A DNA stretch of 64,000 bases, from NCBI GenBank assembly GCA_037349105.1, contig JAYJMM010000093.1, positions 1,922,001 through 1,986,000 of the forward strand, written 5' to 3'. The notes beneath the pieces were generated by a model, which worked only from the letters and a program-made list of their open reading frames with translations, searched no databases and was not told where the DNA came from. Shown one piece after another: positions 45,001 through 57,499 of the stretch (its first letter is position 1; every line of letters starts with the position of its first letter). This stretch comes from Limnomonas spitsbergensis (Eukaryota; Chlorophyta; Chlorophyceae; Chlamydomonadales). A program made the translations under genes and the position numbers.

Positions 45001-48000
45001 GGCAGACAGGCACCCTTTGATGCAGAGAGCATTGATGGTATCGGCGCGGTTGTGGCAACGGTCCCAAGCTGCATTTCTTCCTTAACGGCTTCTCTCTTTC
45101 TTCGGAGACCTTTTGATAAAAAGGCTGGCCTGCCTGTGCCCTGCACATGTCCCACCAGTAGCGGTGTGAACGCAGCCTCGGCCCATGCCGCACTGCTCCC
45201 TTCACATGTATGTACCTGCTGCGCACAGTTTCATTTTCCCTCTCGGGCGGGTGTCATCCTTTGATACAAAGGCTGGCCAGCCTGTGCTGATTCCTCGCAC
45301 GCGCACCAATAGTAAGTGTGTGAATCCAGCCTCGGCCCATGCCGCTCGGTTCCCTTAACCTCCATGTCCCTGAGGGACACAGTTTCCTTTCTTCATTGGA
45401 CAGTCACCCTTTGATGCAAAAGCTAGCCTGCCTGTGCTGGTTCCTGGCACGTGCAACAGTCTCATTTTAAGCCTAGGCTCCAGCCATCATTCAGATCCTG
45501 CTGGATGTTTGCCCTTTAATGCAAAGGCTGGCCTGCCTGTGCTGGCACCTCTGTCCTGCACCAGTCTTATGTTTAGCATAGGCTTCCACCAACAGGAACA
45601 GTGCAGGGTGCCGCCTCGGACCATGCCGCACTGCTCCCTTCACCCACATGTCCCTGCCGGTTTACTTTCTTCCACTTGCACCAGTTTTGTGTTTAGCTTA
45701 GGCTTGAGCCTAAACTTCGGGCATGTGACGAGCTGCCTCGCTGCGGAAGCAATGCAAGAAACAAAGAAGGCTATGCCTAACCAAAAAAAATCATTAAATA
45801 CAGCGTTGCTTCGGCATGAAACAAAACGGCCACCGGTGTGCCTACACATTTAAGATCAAGAGAGGATCAAAGAAGGCGTATCTTAGACGAGGAACGAAAA
45901 GGCTATGCCTGCAGAAAGTAAGGTGGAAGGCTCTGTCTCGCTTGGGGGGCAGAAGGATGAGGCGATGCGGTACAGTTTGGTCAACCCTTGCGCCTCTGCG
46001 GGGTGGGGTTTTATTTTCTTCAAAACGTCCATGTGGAGTTGTGCACACACACTACACCCTCCATATCCCCAAAGCTGTCCCCCTCCCCCGTCCCCTCAAA
46101 TCACCCCCACCAAATCCTTTGCCATGTCTACAATAATGCTGCCCCCCCCCCCTCCCACCCCATGTACCTTCACTGCTGGCTCCTCACCCCCCGGAGCTGG
46201 TCATTGGCTGATGCATGTGATACACTCTGACTGTCTTTATCAAGTGTAGGTTGCCTAGGCGGGTGGCAAATTAGCAGGTGTTGCGCCCAATATGCTGTCC
46301 CCCACCCCCCGCAATTGGCCACCACTTCCTCCCCTCGCTGACACTGCCTCTTTCCCCCTGTTGCCTGCTGCTTGCAGGGCGGAGGATGGCAAGAGCATGC
46401 AAGCCTTTGTGGAAGGTTTTGGGGCCGCCAGCCTGGCAGTCAAGGACGACCCCAGCAAGGTCATCATCGAGGGGTCGCAGAGCACGCTGACCTTCTAGTA
46501 AGTGAGCACAGCTTGAATCAGAGGCTTGAAGTGCTTCTAGGCTTCAGAGATGGCCTTCTAGTAAGTGAGCACAGCTTGAATCAGAGGCTTGAAGTGCTGC
46601 TAGGCTTCAGAGATGGTCTTCTAGTAAGTGAGCACAGCTTGAATCAGAGGCTTGAAGTGCTTCTAGGCTTCAGAGATGGCCCTGTAGTGAGTGAGCACAG
46701 CTTGAATGCACGCGCTTCAGAGCATGTGTACAAACAAGGGTCGTGTTTGGATGCACGCTCGGGGCCGCCAGCTTGGCGGTCAATGATGACCGCAACAAGG
46801 TCACAGGGCATACTTGCCTTACAGCTAGTGCCGTGTTCGCCACCCTTCCTGGCCATTCGTGACTATGTGCTGCGTTCGTCCTGAAACCTTCATCATGTTG
46901 ATGGACGCAGCCTTGGCCACCCAAATGGCCGCGGATGCCTGTGTGATGCTCTAAGGCTGCAGCAGACGCGTCCATGTTGATGTCTCCCCCCTCCCCCCCC
47001 CCCTCCACCTGCTCCTCTCCCCTTTGCCTCCCTCCCTCCGTACGCCCTCTCCCACCTCCCCCCCACCCTGCTCCCTCCCCCCTTTGCCCCCTCCCTCTGT
47101 ACGCCCTTCCCCACACGCCCTCCCCCCTGCTCCCTCCCCCACATGCCCTCCTGACTGCAACCCGTCCCACTCTGTGCACAGCTTGGCCTCGGGGGCCAAA
47201 GCACACCGCCAGTACTCTGAGACAATGGGGCCCTGCTGGCGGAACTGCAGGTGGGTGGCATCAGGGGCCTAAACCCTCAACCCTAACCCTCAACTGCCAG
47301 ACTGAAGACGGTTTGTATTGGGGGACCCTGCACCTTGAAGCCCACACTGCAGGTGGGTGGCATCAGGGGCCCCTAACCATCAGCCCTTAAGTAAAGGCTG
47401 TTGGGATCAGGGGCCTTTATCCGAAACTCTTAACTGCAGGTGGGTGGAATCGGGGCCTAAACCCTCAACCCTAAACTGCAAGTTGGTGGAATCGGGGCCC
47501 TAAGCCCTCGAACCCTAAACTGCAAGTTGGTGAAATCGGGGCCCTAAGCCCTCGAACCCTAAACTGCAGGTGGGTGGAATCATTGGCCATCACCCTTAAC
47601 CCTAAACTGCTAGTTGGTGGAATTGGGGCCCTAAGCCCTCGAACCCTAAACTGTAAGTTGGTCGAATCATTGGCCTACACCCTTCACCCTAAACTGCAGG
47701 ACGGTGGAATCATCGGCCTACACCCTTAATCCTAAACTGCAGGTCGGTGGAATCGGGGCCTTTCACTTTAACCCTAAAAATCAGGGTGGATGTATCGGGG
47801 GCCTATGGCGCATCATGGTGGCTGTAACTGTCTAGTACACTTCACCATCCACGCCCCAGACCCCACCACATACGGCAAATATTAGTGGAGGGCTGGCGTA
47901 AAAGAAGTGATAGACACCTTAACCCTAAGCCCTCAACCACCAGCCCTTGCTTTGAAGATATTGTGCAATGATAGCTCTGAGTTTGCCGTTCCTCTTCAAA

Positions 48001-51000
48001 CTTACAACAACTGGGACCTGAATCCGGTATCGGACTGACTTAGCTGACATGTTTACGCAAATGGTGCAAACCCGACACTCTGGAGCTCTAATGTTCACAC
48101 TCCTATGACGCCAGCCAGCCTGGCGTTGCCGAAATTGGCATAAAGAAAATGTATTGCGAACGTCAGAAGTACATAATGCTATAATCAGTACGGAACAGTT
48201 GTACTGGAATTAAGTATGGCTAAACCACCAACCCTGAGTGCCTACCACCTGAACACTACACCCTACCACCCGGACTCTAAGCACACAAACACTTTCCGCT
48301 GACGGATTTACAGTGACGACCTCCTAAAGGTCTAAACCCTAAGCCCTCGACCAAATACCCTGTATGCTACCCTTTCCCAACCTTGTCATCAACCCGTCTG
48401 TTCTCGCTTACAGCAGTGGCGATCGCTTGAACCATACCCCATTAACTCCGAACCCCAAACCCTGAACCTGGACCTGGACACAGTAACCATCTCTCAAACC
48501 CATAACCCTAGACCCTTGAAAGAACCTGACATGAACGCAGTGTGAACAATGGCTCTGAGGCGATGAACTCCTGCGTAAACGGTAGTCAACCGCTTAATTT
48601 TTATTTGTTCGTAAATTTTAAAATATCGGTAGTTAGGTCATTAATTAAATCGTGATCAAAATCCTGCGCTCAAAGCCCTCCCTACTAGTGTTCCGCAATG
48701 GCATGCATGGCTGTGAGGGAGTGGGCACGAGCGTGTGTTGACCGCCTGAACCCTGAGTTTTTTCAGTCGGCGGTTTATGGCTTCAGTTCTACATCACCCT
48801 ATGTGCTGATGTGTCACAGTGACAGCCGTAAAAGCCTTGAATCCTGCACCCTTGCAGTGACAAGGGTTTAACCTCTTGACACAAGATATTCACAAAGACA
48901 GACGTATAAGCCTGAAACCCTGAACCCTGCAGCCCGAAGCCCGAAACCCTGAACCCTGAACCCTGAACCCCGCAGTGACAATCGTGGTCCCGAGGAAATG
49001 GACACGTGCGTGGAGGGGCGCTGCATCCCCTTGGCTCTGGAATCTGACCGGAAGGTGAGCTGGCATCCCCATTTATTGCAAATAGGCTTAAAGATGGGGA
49101 GGGTTTAGGGTTCATGGTACTTCAATGTTGGAGGGGTGCTGCATCCCCTTGGCTCTGGGAGCTGATCGGAAGCTGGGCTTCCAACCCCAAGCATTGGAAA
49201 TGGGCTGAAAGGTTGAGAGGGTTAAGGGTTCATGGTACTTCAATGCTGGAGGGGCGCGCATCCCCTTGGTTCTGGAAGCTGATCAGAAGGTGAGCTGGCG
49301 TTCCCATGCATTGGATATAGGCTGAAAGGTAGGAAGGGTTCATGGTACTTCAATGTTGGAGAGGCGCTGCATCCCCTTGGTTCTGGAAGCTGACCTGAAG
49401 GTGGGCTTCCATCCCCATGTATTGGAAATAGGCTGAAAGGGAGGGAGGGTTTAGGGTTCATGGTACTTCAATGTCGGAGGGGCGCTGCATCCCCTTGGTT
49501 CTGGAAGCTGGCCGGAAGGTGGGCTGGCATCCCCATGCATTGGAAATAGGCTGAAAGGGAGGGAGGGTTTAGGGTTCTCGGTACTTCAATGTTGGAGGGG
49601 CGCTGCACCCCCTTGGCTCTGGAAGCTGATCGGAAGGTGTGCTGGCATCCCCATGCATTGGAAATAGGCTTAAAGGGAGGGAGGGTTTAGGGTTCATGGT
49701 ACTTCAATGTTGGAGGGGCGCTGCATCCCCTTGGTTCTAGAAGCTGATCGGAAGGTGGGCTGGCATCCCCATGCATTGGAAATAGGCTTAAAGGGAGGGA
49801 GGGTTAAGGGTTCGCGGTACTTCAAATTTAGGGGTGGCCTTTGCATGGCCTTAGCTTGGAAGACGACCGGAAGGTGGGCTGAGGTATCCATGGAGTGGAT
49901 AAAGGCTAAGAGGGGTGGAGGGTGAAGGGTTGATGGTACTTCAATTTTAGGGTAGAGAGGTAGGGAGGGTTAAGGGTTCGCGGTGCTTCAATTTAAGGGG
50001 TGGCCTCTGCATGGCCTTGGCTTGGAAGACGACTGGAAGGTAAGCTGATGTATCCATGGAGCGGGTGCAGGCTAAGAGGGTTGTAGGGTTAAGGGTTGAT
50101 GGTATTTTCATAGTAGGGTTGGCCTCTGTATCTCCTTGGCTCTGGAAGCTGGCCGGAAGGCAGGCCCTTCTGGCAACCGGCACAGCTCGTTGCAAGCGGC
50201 CAATAAGGTGCGCACAGTGGGGCCGTACGCGCAAGCGCGTTTCATTCTCTCAAGGGTGTCTGGGGTTTGGCTGTGATGCCAATTGTTGCTGTTGTTGCTG
50301 CCATTGTTGTTGCAGCATGAGTGCAACACGGCGTGTGTGCAACACGCAAGCCAATGCAGGCTGCCTATCGGTACACATTCGCAGAATAGCATACACCTCA
50401 ATCTCCCAACTGGAGGGAACTCCCTCAGCCCCCGTCCAATTTGAATTGACTGCCCGCCCCTTGCTCTGCCCACCCATCCCCTGCTCCGCCCCACCCCGCC
50501 CTCCCCCGCCCGTTGTACTGCCGCCTCTGCTAGGCCGCCCAGAAGTATGGCTTTGAGTACCTCCGGGACCAAAACGTACCGCTGCTGATGCGGGCAGTGT
50601 ACGGTGCCAAGCTGCCGCGGCTGGTGGCGCTGCTCCGAGACCCGGTGGATCGGCTGCATTCCGCCTTCTACGGCTACCCTCACTACTTCAACAGGTGAAT
50701 GGTGGACTGGTGGTGCTGCTCCGAGACCTGTTGACAGGTGAGTGGTGGGCGGGTGGGCTGGCGCTGCTCCGATACCCGGCATGTGGTGGGCTGGTAGGCT
50801 GGTAGCGCTCCTCCGAGACCCGGTGGGTCGGCTGCATTCCGCCTTCTACGACTAACCTCACTACTTCAACAGGTGATAGTGGGCTGGTGGTGCTGCTCCG
50901 AGACCTGTTGACAGGTGAGTGGTGGGCGGGTGGGCTGGCGCTGCTCCGATACCCGGCATGTGGTGGGCTTGTAGGCTGGTAGCGCTCCTCCGAGACCCGG

Positions 51001-54000
51001 TGGGTCGGCTGCATTCCGCCTTCTACGACTAACCTCACTGCTTCAACAGGTGATAGTGGGCTGGTGGTGCTGCTCCGAGACCCGGTGATAGGTGAATAGT
51101 GGGCTGGTGGCGCTGCTCCAAACCCCGGTGACAGGTGAGTGGTGGGCTAATGGCGCTGCTTTGACACCCGGTGACAGCTGCGTGGTCGGCTGGTGGGCTA
51201 GCGCTGCTCCAAGGCCTGGCAACAGGTGCGTGGTCGGCTGGTGGGCTAGCGCTGCTCCAAGACCTGATGACAAGTGAGTGGTAGGCTAGTGGTGCTGTTC
51301 CGAGACCCGGTGATGGGTGAGTGGTGGGCTGGCGCTGCTCCAAGACCCAGTGACAGGTGAGTGGTGGGATAGCGCTGATCCGAGACCCAGCGACAGGTGA
51401 GTGATGGGCTGGTGGTGCCGCTCCAAGACCCGGTGACAGGTGAGTGGTGGGCTGACGCTGCTCCAAGACCCGGCGACAGGTGAGTGATGGGCTGGCGCTG
51501 CTCCGAGACACGGCGTCAGGTGAGTGGTGGGCTGGCGCTGCTCCGAGACCCGGAATCAGGTGAGTGGTCGACTGGCGCTGCTCCGAGACCCGGCGTCAGG
51601 TGAGCGATGGGCTGGCGCTGCTCTGAGACCCGGCGAGCGGTGAGTGGTGGACTGGTGGTGCTGCTCTGAGACCCGGTGGGTCGACTGCACTTTGCCTTAT
51701 ATGGCTACCCTCACTACTTGAAATGATGAGTGGTGGGCTGGTGGTCCTGCTCCGGGACCCGGTGACATGTGGGTGGTGGGTTGCCCCGAGACCCAGGGAT
51801 AGGTGAGTGGTGGGCTGGCGCTGCTCCGAGACCCGGGGACAGGTGAGTGGTGGGCTGGTGGCGCTGCTCCGAGACCCGGTGGGCCGGCTGCATTCCGCCT
51901 TCTACGGCTACCCTCATTACCAGTACATAAACAGGTTTGAGTGATAGGCTGGCAACGCCGTGGTTTTGAAATTATCCTCAAACATAAAGTATGACATGCA
52001 AACCCCATACCATCATCGAAACGCAAGAAGCAAAAACCCCATACCCTAAACGGAATATAATTCTGAATTCTGCACCCTCAACTTTTCACCTTCATTACCC
52101 CCCTCTCATCCCCCCCTCCCCCTGGCCCACTCAGCATGGTAAGCATCCCATCAGCTTCTTAGCCTACGTTTATCAATCCTAACAAAAAATAACCATTGCC
52201 CGAAAAGGCACCCTATTAGCTTTGTGCCCTTCGTTATTCGATCCAAACAAAAAAATATCGATCCTTAATTGCGACCCCTCCATCCTCCCTCTCCCCCTGG
52301 AGGCATGGGAAGCACCCCATTGGCTTCTTAGCCTACGTCAAGGAGCAGGTGGCAGCCTTCCGCGCCTGCGAGCAGCGGCACAGCAGCGGGGACGACTCGG
52401 GCCTTGGGGACGACAAGTGTGCGCTCCTGTTTGAGGCACTGGGAGTTCCTGAGGAGAAAGTGTTCTTCCACTGCGAGTGAGTGAGTGAGTGAGTGAGTGA
52501 GTGAGTGAGTGAGTGAGTGAGTGAGTGAGTGAGTGAGTGAGTGAGTGAGTGAGTGAGTGAGTGAGTGAGTGAGTGAGTGAGTGAGTGAGTGAGTGAGTGA
52601 GTGAGTGAGTGAGTGAGTGAGTGAGTGAGTGAGTGAGTGAGTGAGTGAGTGAGTGAGTGAGTGAGTGAGTGAGTGAGTGAGTGAGTGAGTGAGTGAGTGA
52701 GTGAGTGAGTGAGTGAGTGAGTGAGTGAGTGAGTGAGTCCTGCCGTTGGTCATGTGAAGGTATGAGGCATATGCGCTGCTATGCTGAGGCGCGTGCACTG
52801 CTGTGCTCCTATGCCACATTTGAGGCGCTGGGAGTGCCTGAGGATAAGGTGTTCTTCCACTGCGAGTTAGTGAGTCTTGCTTTTCGTCAAAAGAAATTAT
52901 GAGGAGCGAGGCTTGTGCATGGCGGTTGGGTTGCTCTTCCTCCGTGATGACCCTAAAAATAATGATATCATGCCACACACACCCTCTGCTCTCTACAGTC
53001 AGCTCTTGAGGGGCATTCATACAGTGTACGTTCAACGGTGGTTGCCTTACTTTTCCTCGGTGACTGCCCTCAATAAATGCTCCCATGACACCCCTACCCT
53101 GCACTCCCCACAGTCAGCTCTTGAGGGGCATGCATGCGGTGTACCTTGAACGGTGGTTGCGCTACTTCCCGCGGGACACCATGCTGATCATCAAAACGGA
53201 GGACATGTTAAGGTAAGGGAGAGAGCAGGGAAGTGGGGGCAAGGGGTAGAGAAGGAACGTGGTGGGGGGGGGGACAAGGGGGGAGAGAGCAGGGCAGCAG
53301 GGATGGGGGACAAGTGGAGGAGAGAGCAGGGAAGTTTTTGTGTGTGCGTGTGTGTGTGGGAGGGGGTAAGTGGTAGAGGAAGGGAGCAGGTGGGGGGGGG
53401 GGGCAAGGGGGGGAGAAGCAGGAGAGCGGGGAGACCAAGGGGGGGAGGGCTGGAGAGAGCAGGGAAGCAGGGGGGGGGGGGTAAAAGGGGGGGAGAGAGC
53501 AGGTAATTGCATAGGTGGGGCAAGGGGATAGAGAGCAGGAAAGTAGGTAAGGGGGGCGGGGGGCAGGGCAGGGAGGGGGGGGGGGGGGGGTCATGTAGGC
53601 AAGGTGGGAGACCTCGGGAGCGAGGGATTTGAGGACATGAGCAGTTTTGAAAGAGTGAAAGACAGGGAGGGTGCAACTTATCAGGGGAGACGGCTAGGAC
53701 TTGATCTTGGCCCACGCTATCCTTGCGCATCAGCGCATGGCGCAGTCTGTGTCTTTCTCTGCATAGGGATGTTTAGGTAGGGGGCTGTTGCCCTAGACTC
53801 AGACCCCTAAACTGTAGGCCCTTCAACATTTTACCAAAACCTCTTGAGCTCTGAACCCTGAACGCAAACTCTGGGAGTTTAACTCTAAACTCTGAAGTTT
53901 GTAGCCCTGCTGTTGCTGCCGTGGATCCTTGTGAGCAGTCTGTGCCTCTGTGGCACTTAAGGGCTGGTGTTTTTGTTGTGGCAGAGAATACTGGTTGTCG

Positions 54001-57000
54001 TGTTTTGACTCGTGATGCGCCTCCCTCGCATCAGAAAATTCCTGCAGCCCCCCCAGAGTCGCCGTTTTATGGGAGCTTAAGTTTCCTAAGTATCATTGTT
54101 CCACACTAAATTGCACACTGTTTCCACCCATTCACACTTTCTGCAGGAATCAGACCCAAGTGCTGACCAGCATCTACTCCTTCCTTGGTGTCGAGGCTCC
54201 GGATGAGAAGCTGTGGTGAGACAATGTCGACACTTTGTGGGAAGAGGGGGGCATGTCCACACTTTGTTGGGAAGGGTCGGAGACTGATCACACTTGGTCG
54301 GGCAAGGTGGGACACTGTTGTCACTATGATAGGAAAGGTGGGGTATTGTTCACCCTAGGCTGGGCAAGGTGTCACACTTGTCCAGGTAATGTGGGCTACA
54401 GTTCACACTGAGCTGGGCAAGGTGTCATGCTGTTCACACTAGTTCGTAAAAAATGGGATTATGTTGATACTTGGCCAGGAAAGGGGAGATTTTGTTTACA
54501 GCTGGCAGTGGGATGTGGAAAACTCCGATGCTGTACGCACTTTTCCAGGAAGGTGGGATGCTGTTCACACTTTGCCGAGGGAGATGGGGTATATTTAACA
54601 CAAGGCTGGCAGGGTGTGGCGCTGTTCATCCTTCTTAACAACAAAGACACGCGAAAAGAAAGCGCTGTGGAGAATTTGCCTCATGCTTGCTGCCTGATGG
54701 TGACGGCGCGGATGTGGCTACGGCCCCAAGAAGCGTTGTCTCCTTAATCTCCACGCCCCAGGAGGGCGTAGCTTTCTTTCTTTTGTTCATAATCCCCGTT
54801 GGTCATCGGACCAGTGTTGAATAGGAGAGACATCTTCATCCAACCTGCGTACAATCAGATTTGCTGCTGCCCTACTGCCCCCATCACCCTATTCAAGGAC
54901 CGCCTCAAAATGGGATAGCGTTTACACTTTGGCGTCCTTGAAACGGCATTCGGAAAGAGTGACATCACATCTGTCTTGCTTTGATCCGCTATGCCGCTGC
55001 CACTGTACCCCCGTCACTCCACGCAGGACCACATTAAGGTGTGGAACATCGTTCACACTTGGCGGTCATTGAGCCGGCGCTCGAAAAGAGTAACGGTACT
55101 TCTGCCTTGCTATAAGCCTGCTATGCCGCTGACACTGCGCCCATATTACTCCGCTCAGGGACCACATCAAGTTTACTGGCCCCTCCAACCGATACGCAAC
55201 CGACATTGAGATGCTGCCGGAGGCCCGGAAGCTTCTGGCTGACTTCTATAAACCGTACAACATCAGGTGAGCAGTCATGAAGGGTTTCGGGTAAGGCTAA
55301 ACCCTAAACCTGGAAGCTTCTGGCTGACTTCTATAAACCATACAACATCAGGTATGTAGTCATAGAGGGTGGAGGGGGGGACTGTTTTGCAGCAAAGCCG
55401 ATAAAAGGGGGGACATGCATGCAGCAGTGGAAAGTGAGGGTCGGGGAAACCTTGCAAGCAGCGTGGCTCTGATCCCCTGAGGTGCCAACAGCTGCAGGTG
55501 GTGGTGTGACTGACGCCCAGGTGTCCAGTCTTTTTGTGTGGTGGAGGGGGGCCCTAATGCAGCAGTGCCGACAAGAAAAGAACGCGGAAAGATACACGCC
55601 GCAGTGGAAATTGAGGGCCAGGGAAATCATGCAAACAGCATGGCCCTAACTTCCGGAGATGCCAACAGCTGCAGGTGGTGGGACTGGCATCCAGGTGGCC
55701 AGGCTAGTTTTGTGTGGGTGGGTGGGTGGGTGGGGCTGGTGTGCAGTAGTGCTGACAACGAAAAGAAGAAGAAAATCTATGTGCCGCAGTGGAAAGCAAG
55801 GGTCGGGGAAAACATGCAGCAAAGCCTTGACTCCTTGAGGTGCCAACAGCTGCTGGTGAAGGGACTGGTGCCCAGGTGTCCAGTCTTGCTGTGTTTGGGG
55901 AGGGGGGACCCTGGTGCAGCAGTGCCGACAAGAAAATAAGAAGGAAAGATGCGTGTCGCAGTGGAAATTGAGGGCCAGGGAAACCTTGCAAACAGCATGG
56001 CCCTGACTTCCGGAGGTGCTGACAGCTGCAGGTGGTGGGATTGATGAGAAGGTGTCGATTCTTGGTCTGTGCGCGGGAGATGGGACTTCTGTGCAGCATA
56101 TCTGACAAAGAAGAGAGAGAGGTAAGCTACGTGCTGCAGTGGAAAGTGAGGGAAGGTGAGGGAAAGTTAGGGTTAGGGTTAGGGTTAGGGTTAGGATAAC
56201 CATGCAGCATAGCCCTGCCTCCCAGAGGTGCCGACAGTCCTAGTAGTGGAACTGCAGCCCAGGTGTCCAGTCTTGTGGTGTGTGTGGGAGGGGGGCCTGC
56301 CGTGCAGCAGTATTGACAAAAACAAGGGGGAAAGCTACGTGTCATAGTGGAAAGTGAGGGTTGGGGACACCTTGCAAACAGCTTTGCCCTGACTCCCAGA
56401 GGTTCCGACTACCGACTGCAACGTCCTTGGCTCTCCAAGCTGCCCACTGACCACTGCCCAACTGGCCACTCCCCAGATGGCTACTCATCAGGTGGCCACT
56501 CCCCAGCTGGCTACTCCTCAACTGTCCACTGCCGACTGCTACTTTCTAGACTCTCGAGCTGCTGCAGGACTCTCCCTGCCACTGCCCAATACACCACCCA
56601 ATGCCCACTGACCGTCACATACCCATTGTCCACTGATCCCGCACTGTATCCTGCTTTCCAGACTTTCTAAGATGCCGCAGGACTCTATCTGCCACTTCCC
56701 AAGACACACTACCCTCTGCCGACTACCCATCACATCCCCACTGTCCACTGCCTCCTGCTTTCCAGCCCATTTGAGCTGCCTACTGCACACTGCCCAAAGC
56801 CAAACGGGCCACTGCCTACTGCCCACTACCCACTGCCCACTGCCTACTGCCCACTGCCTACAGCTACTGCCATCTGCCCACTGCCTACTTCCCACTACCC
56901 ACTGCCTACTGCCCACTGCCCACAGCCCACTGCCTACTGCACACTGCCCACTGCCCACTGCCTACTGCCCACTACCCACTGCCTACTGCCCACTCCCTCC

Positions 57001-57089
57001 TGCCCACTGCCCACTGCCCACAACCCACTGCCCACAGCCCACTGCCTACTACCCACTGCCCACTGCTCACTGCCCACTCCCGACTTCCC

Positions 57090-57120
<31 letters not shown>

Positions 57121-57327
57121 TCCCACTGCCCACTGCCTACTGCCCACTGCCCTCTGCCCAATGCCTACTGCCTACTGCCCACTGCCTCCTGCCCACTGCC
57201 TCCTGCCCACTGCCTACTGCCTACTGCCCACTCCCTCCTGCCCACTGCCCACTGCCCACAACCCACTGCCCACAGCCCACTGCCTACTACCCACTGCCCA
57301 CTGCTCACTGCCCACTCCCGACTTCCC

Positions 57328-57358
<31 letters not shown>

Positions 57359-57439
57359 ACCCACTGCCTACTGCCAACTGCTCACTGCCCACTCCCTACT
57401 TCCCACTGCCCACTGCCTACTACCCACTGCCCACTGCCC

Positions 57440-57499
<60 letters not shown>

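Noticed and set aside
52328..53104. Minus-strand frame with (THSL)n
   Set aside because: It is the reverse translation of the (GTGA)n microsatellite and exon 8 of the plus-strand sulfotransferase.
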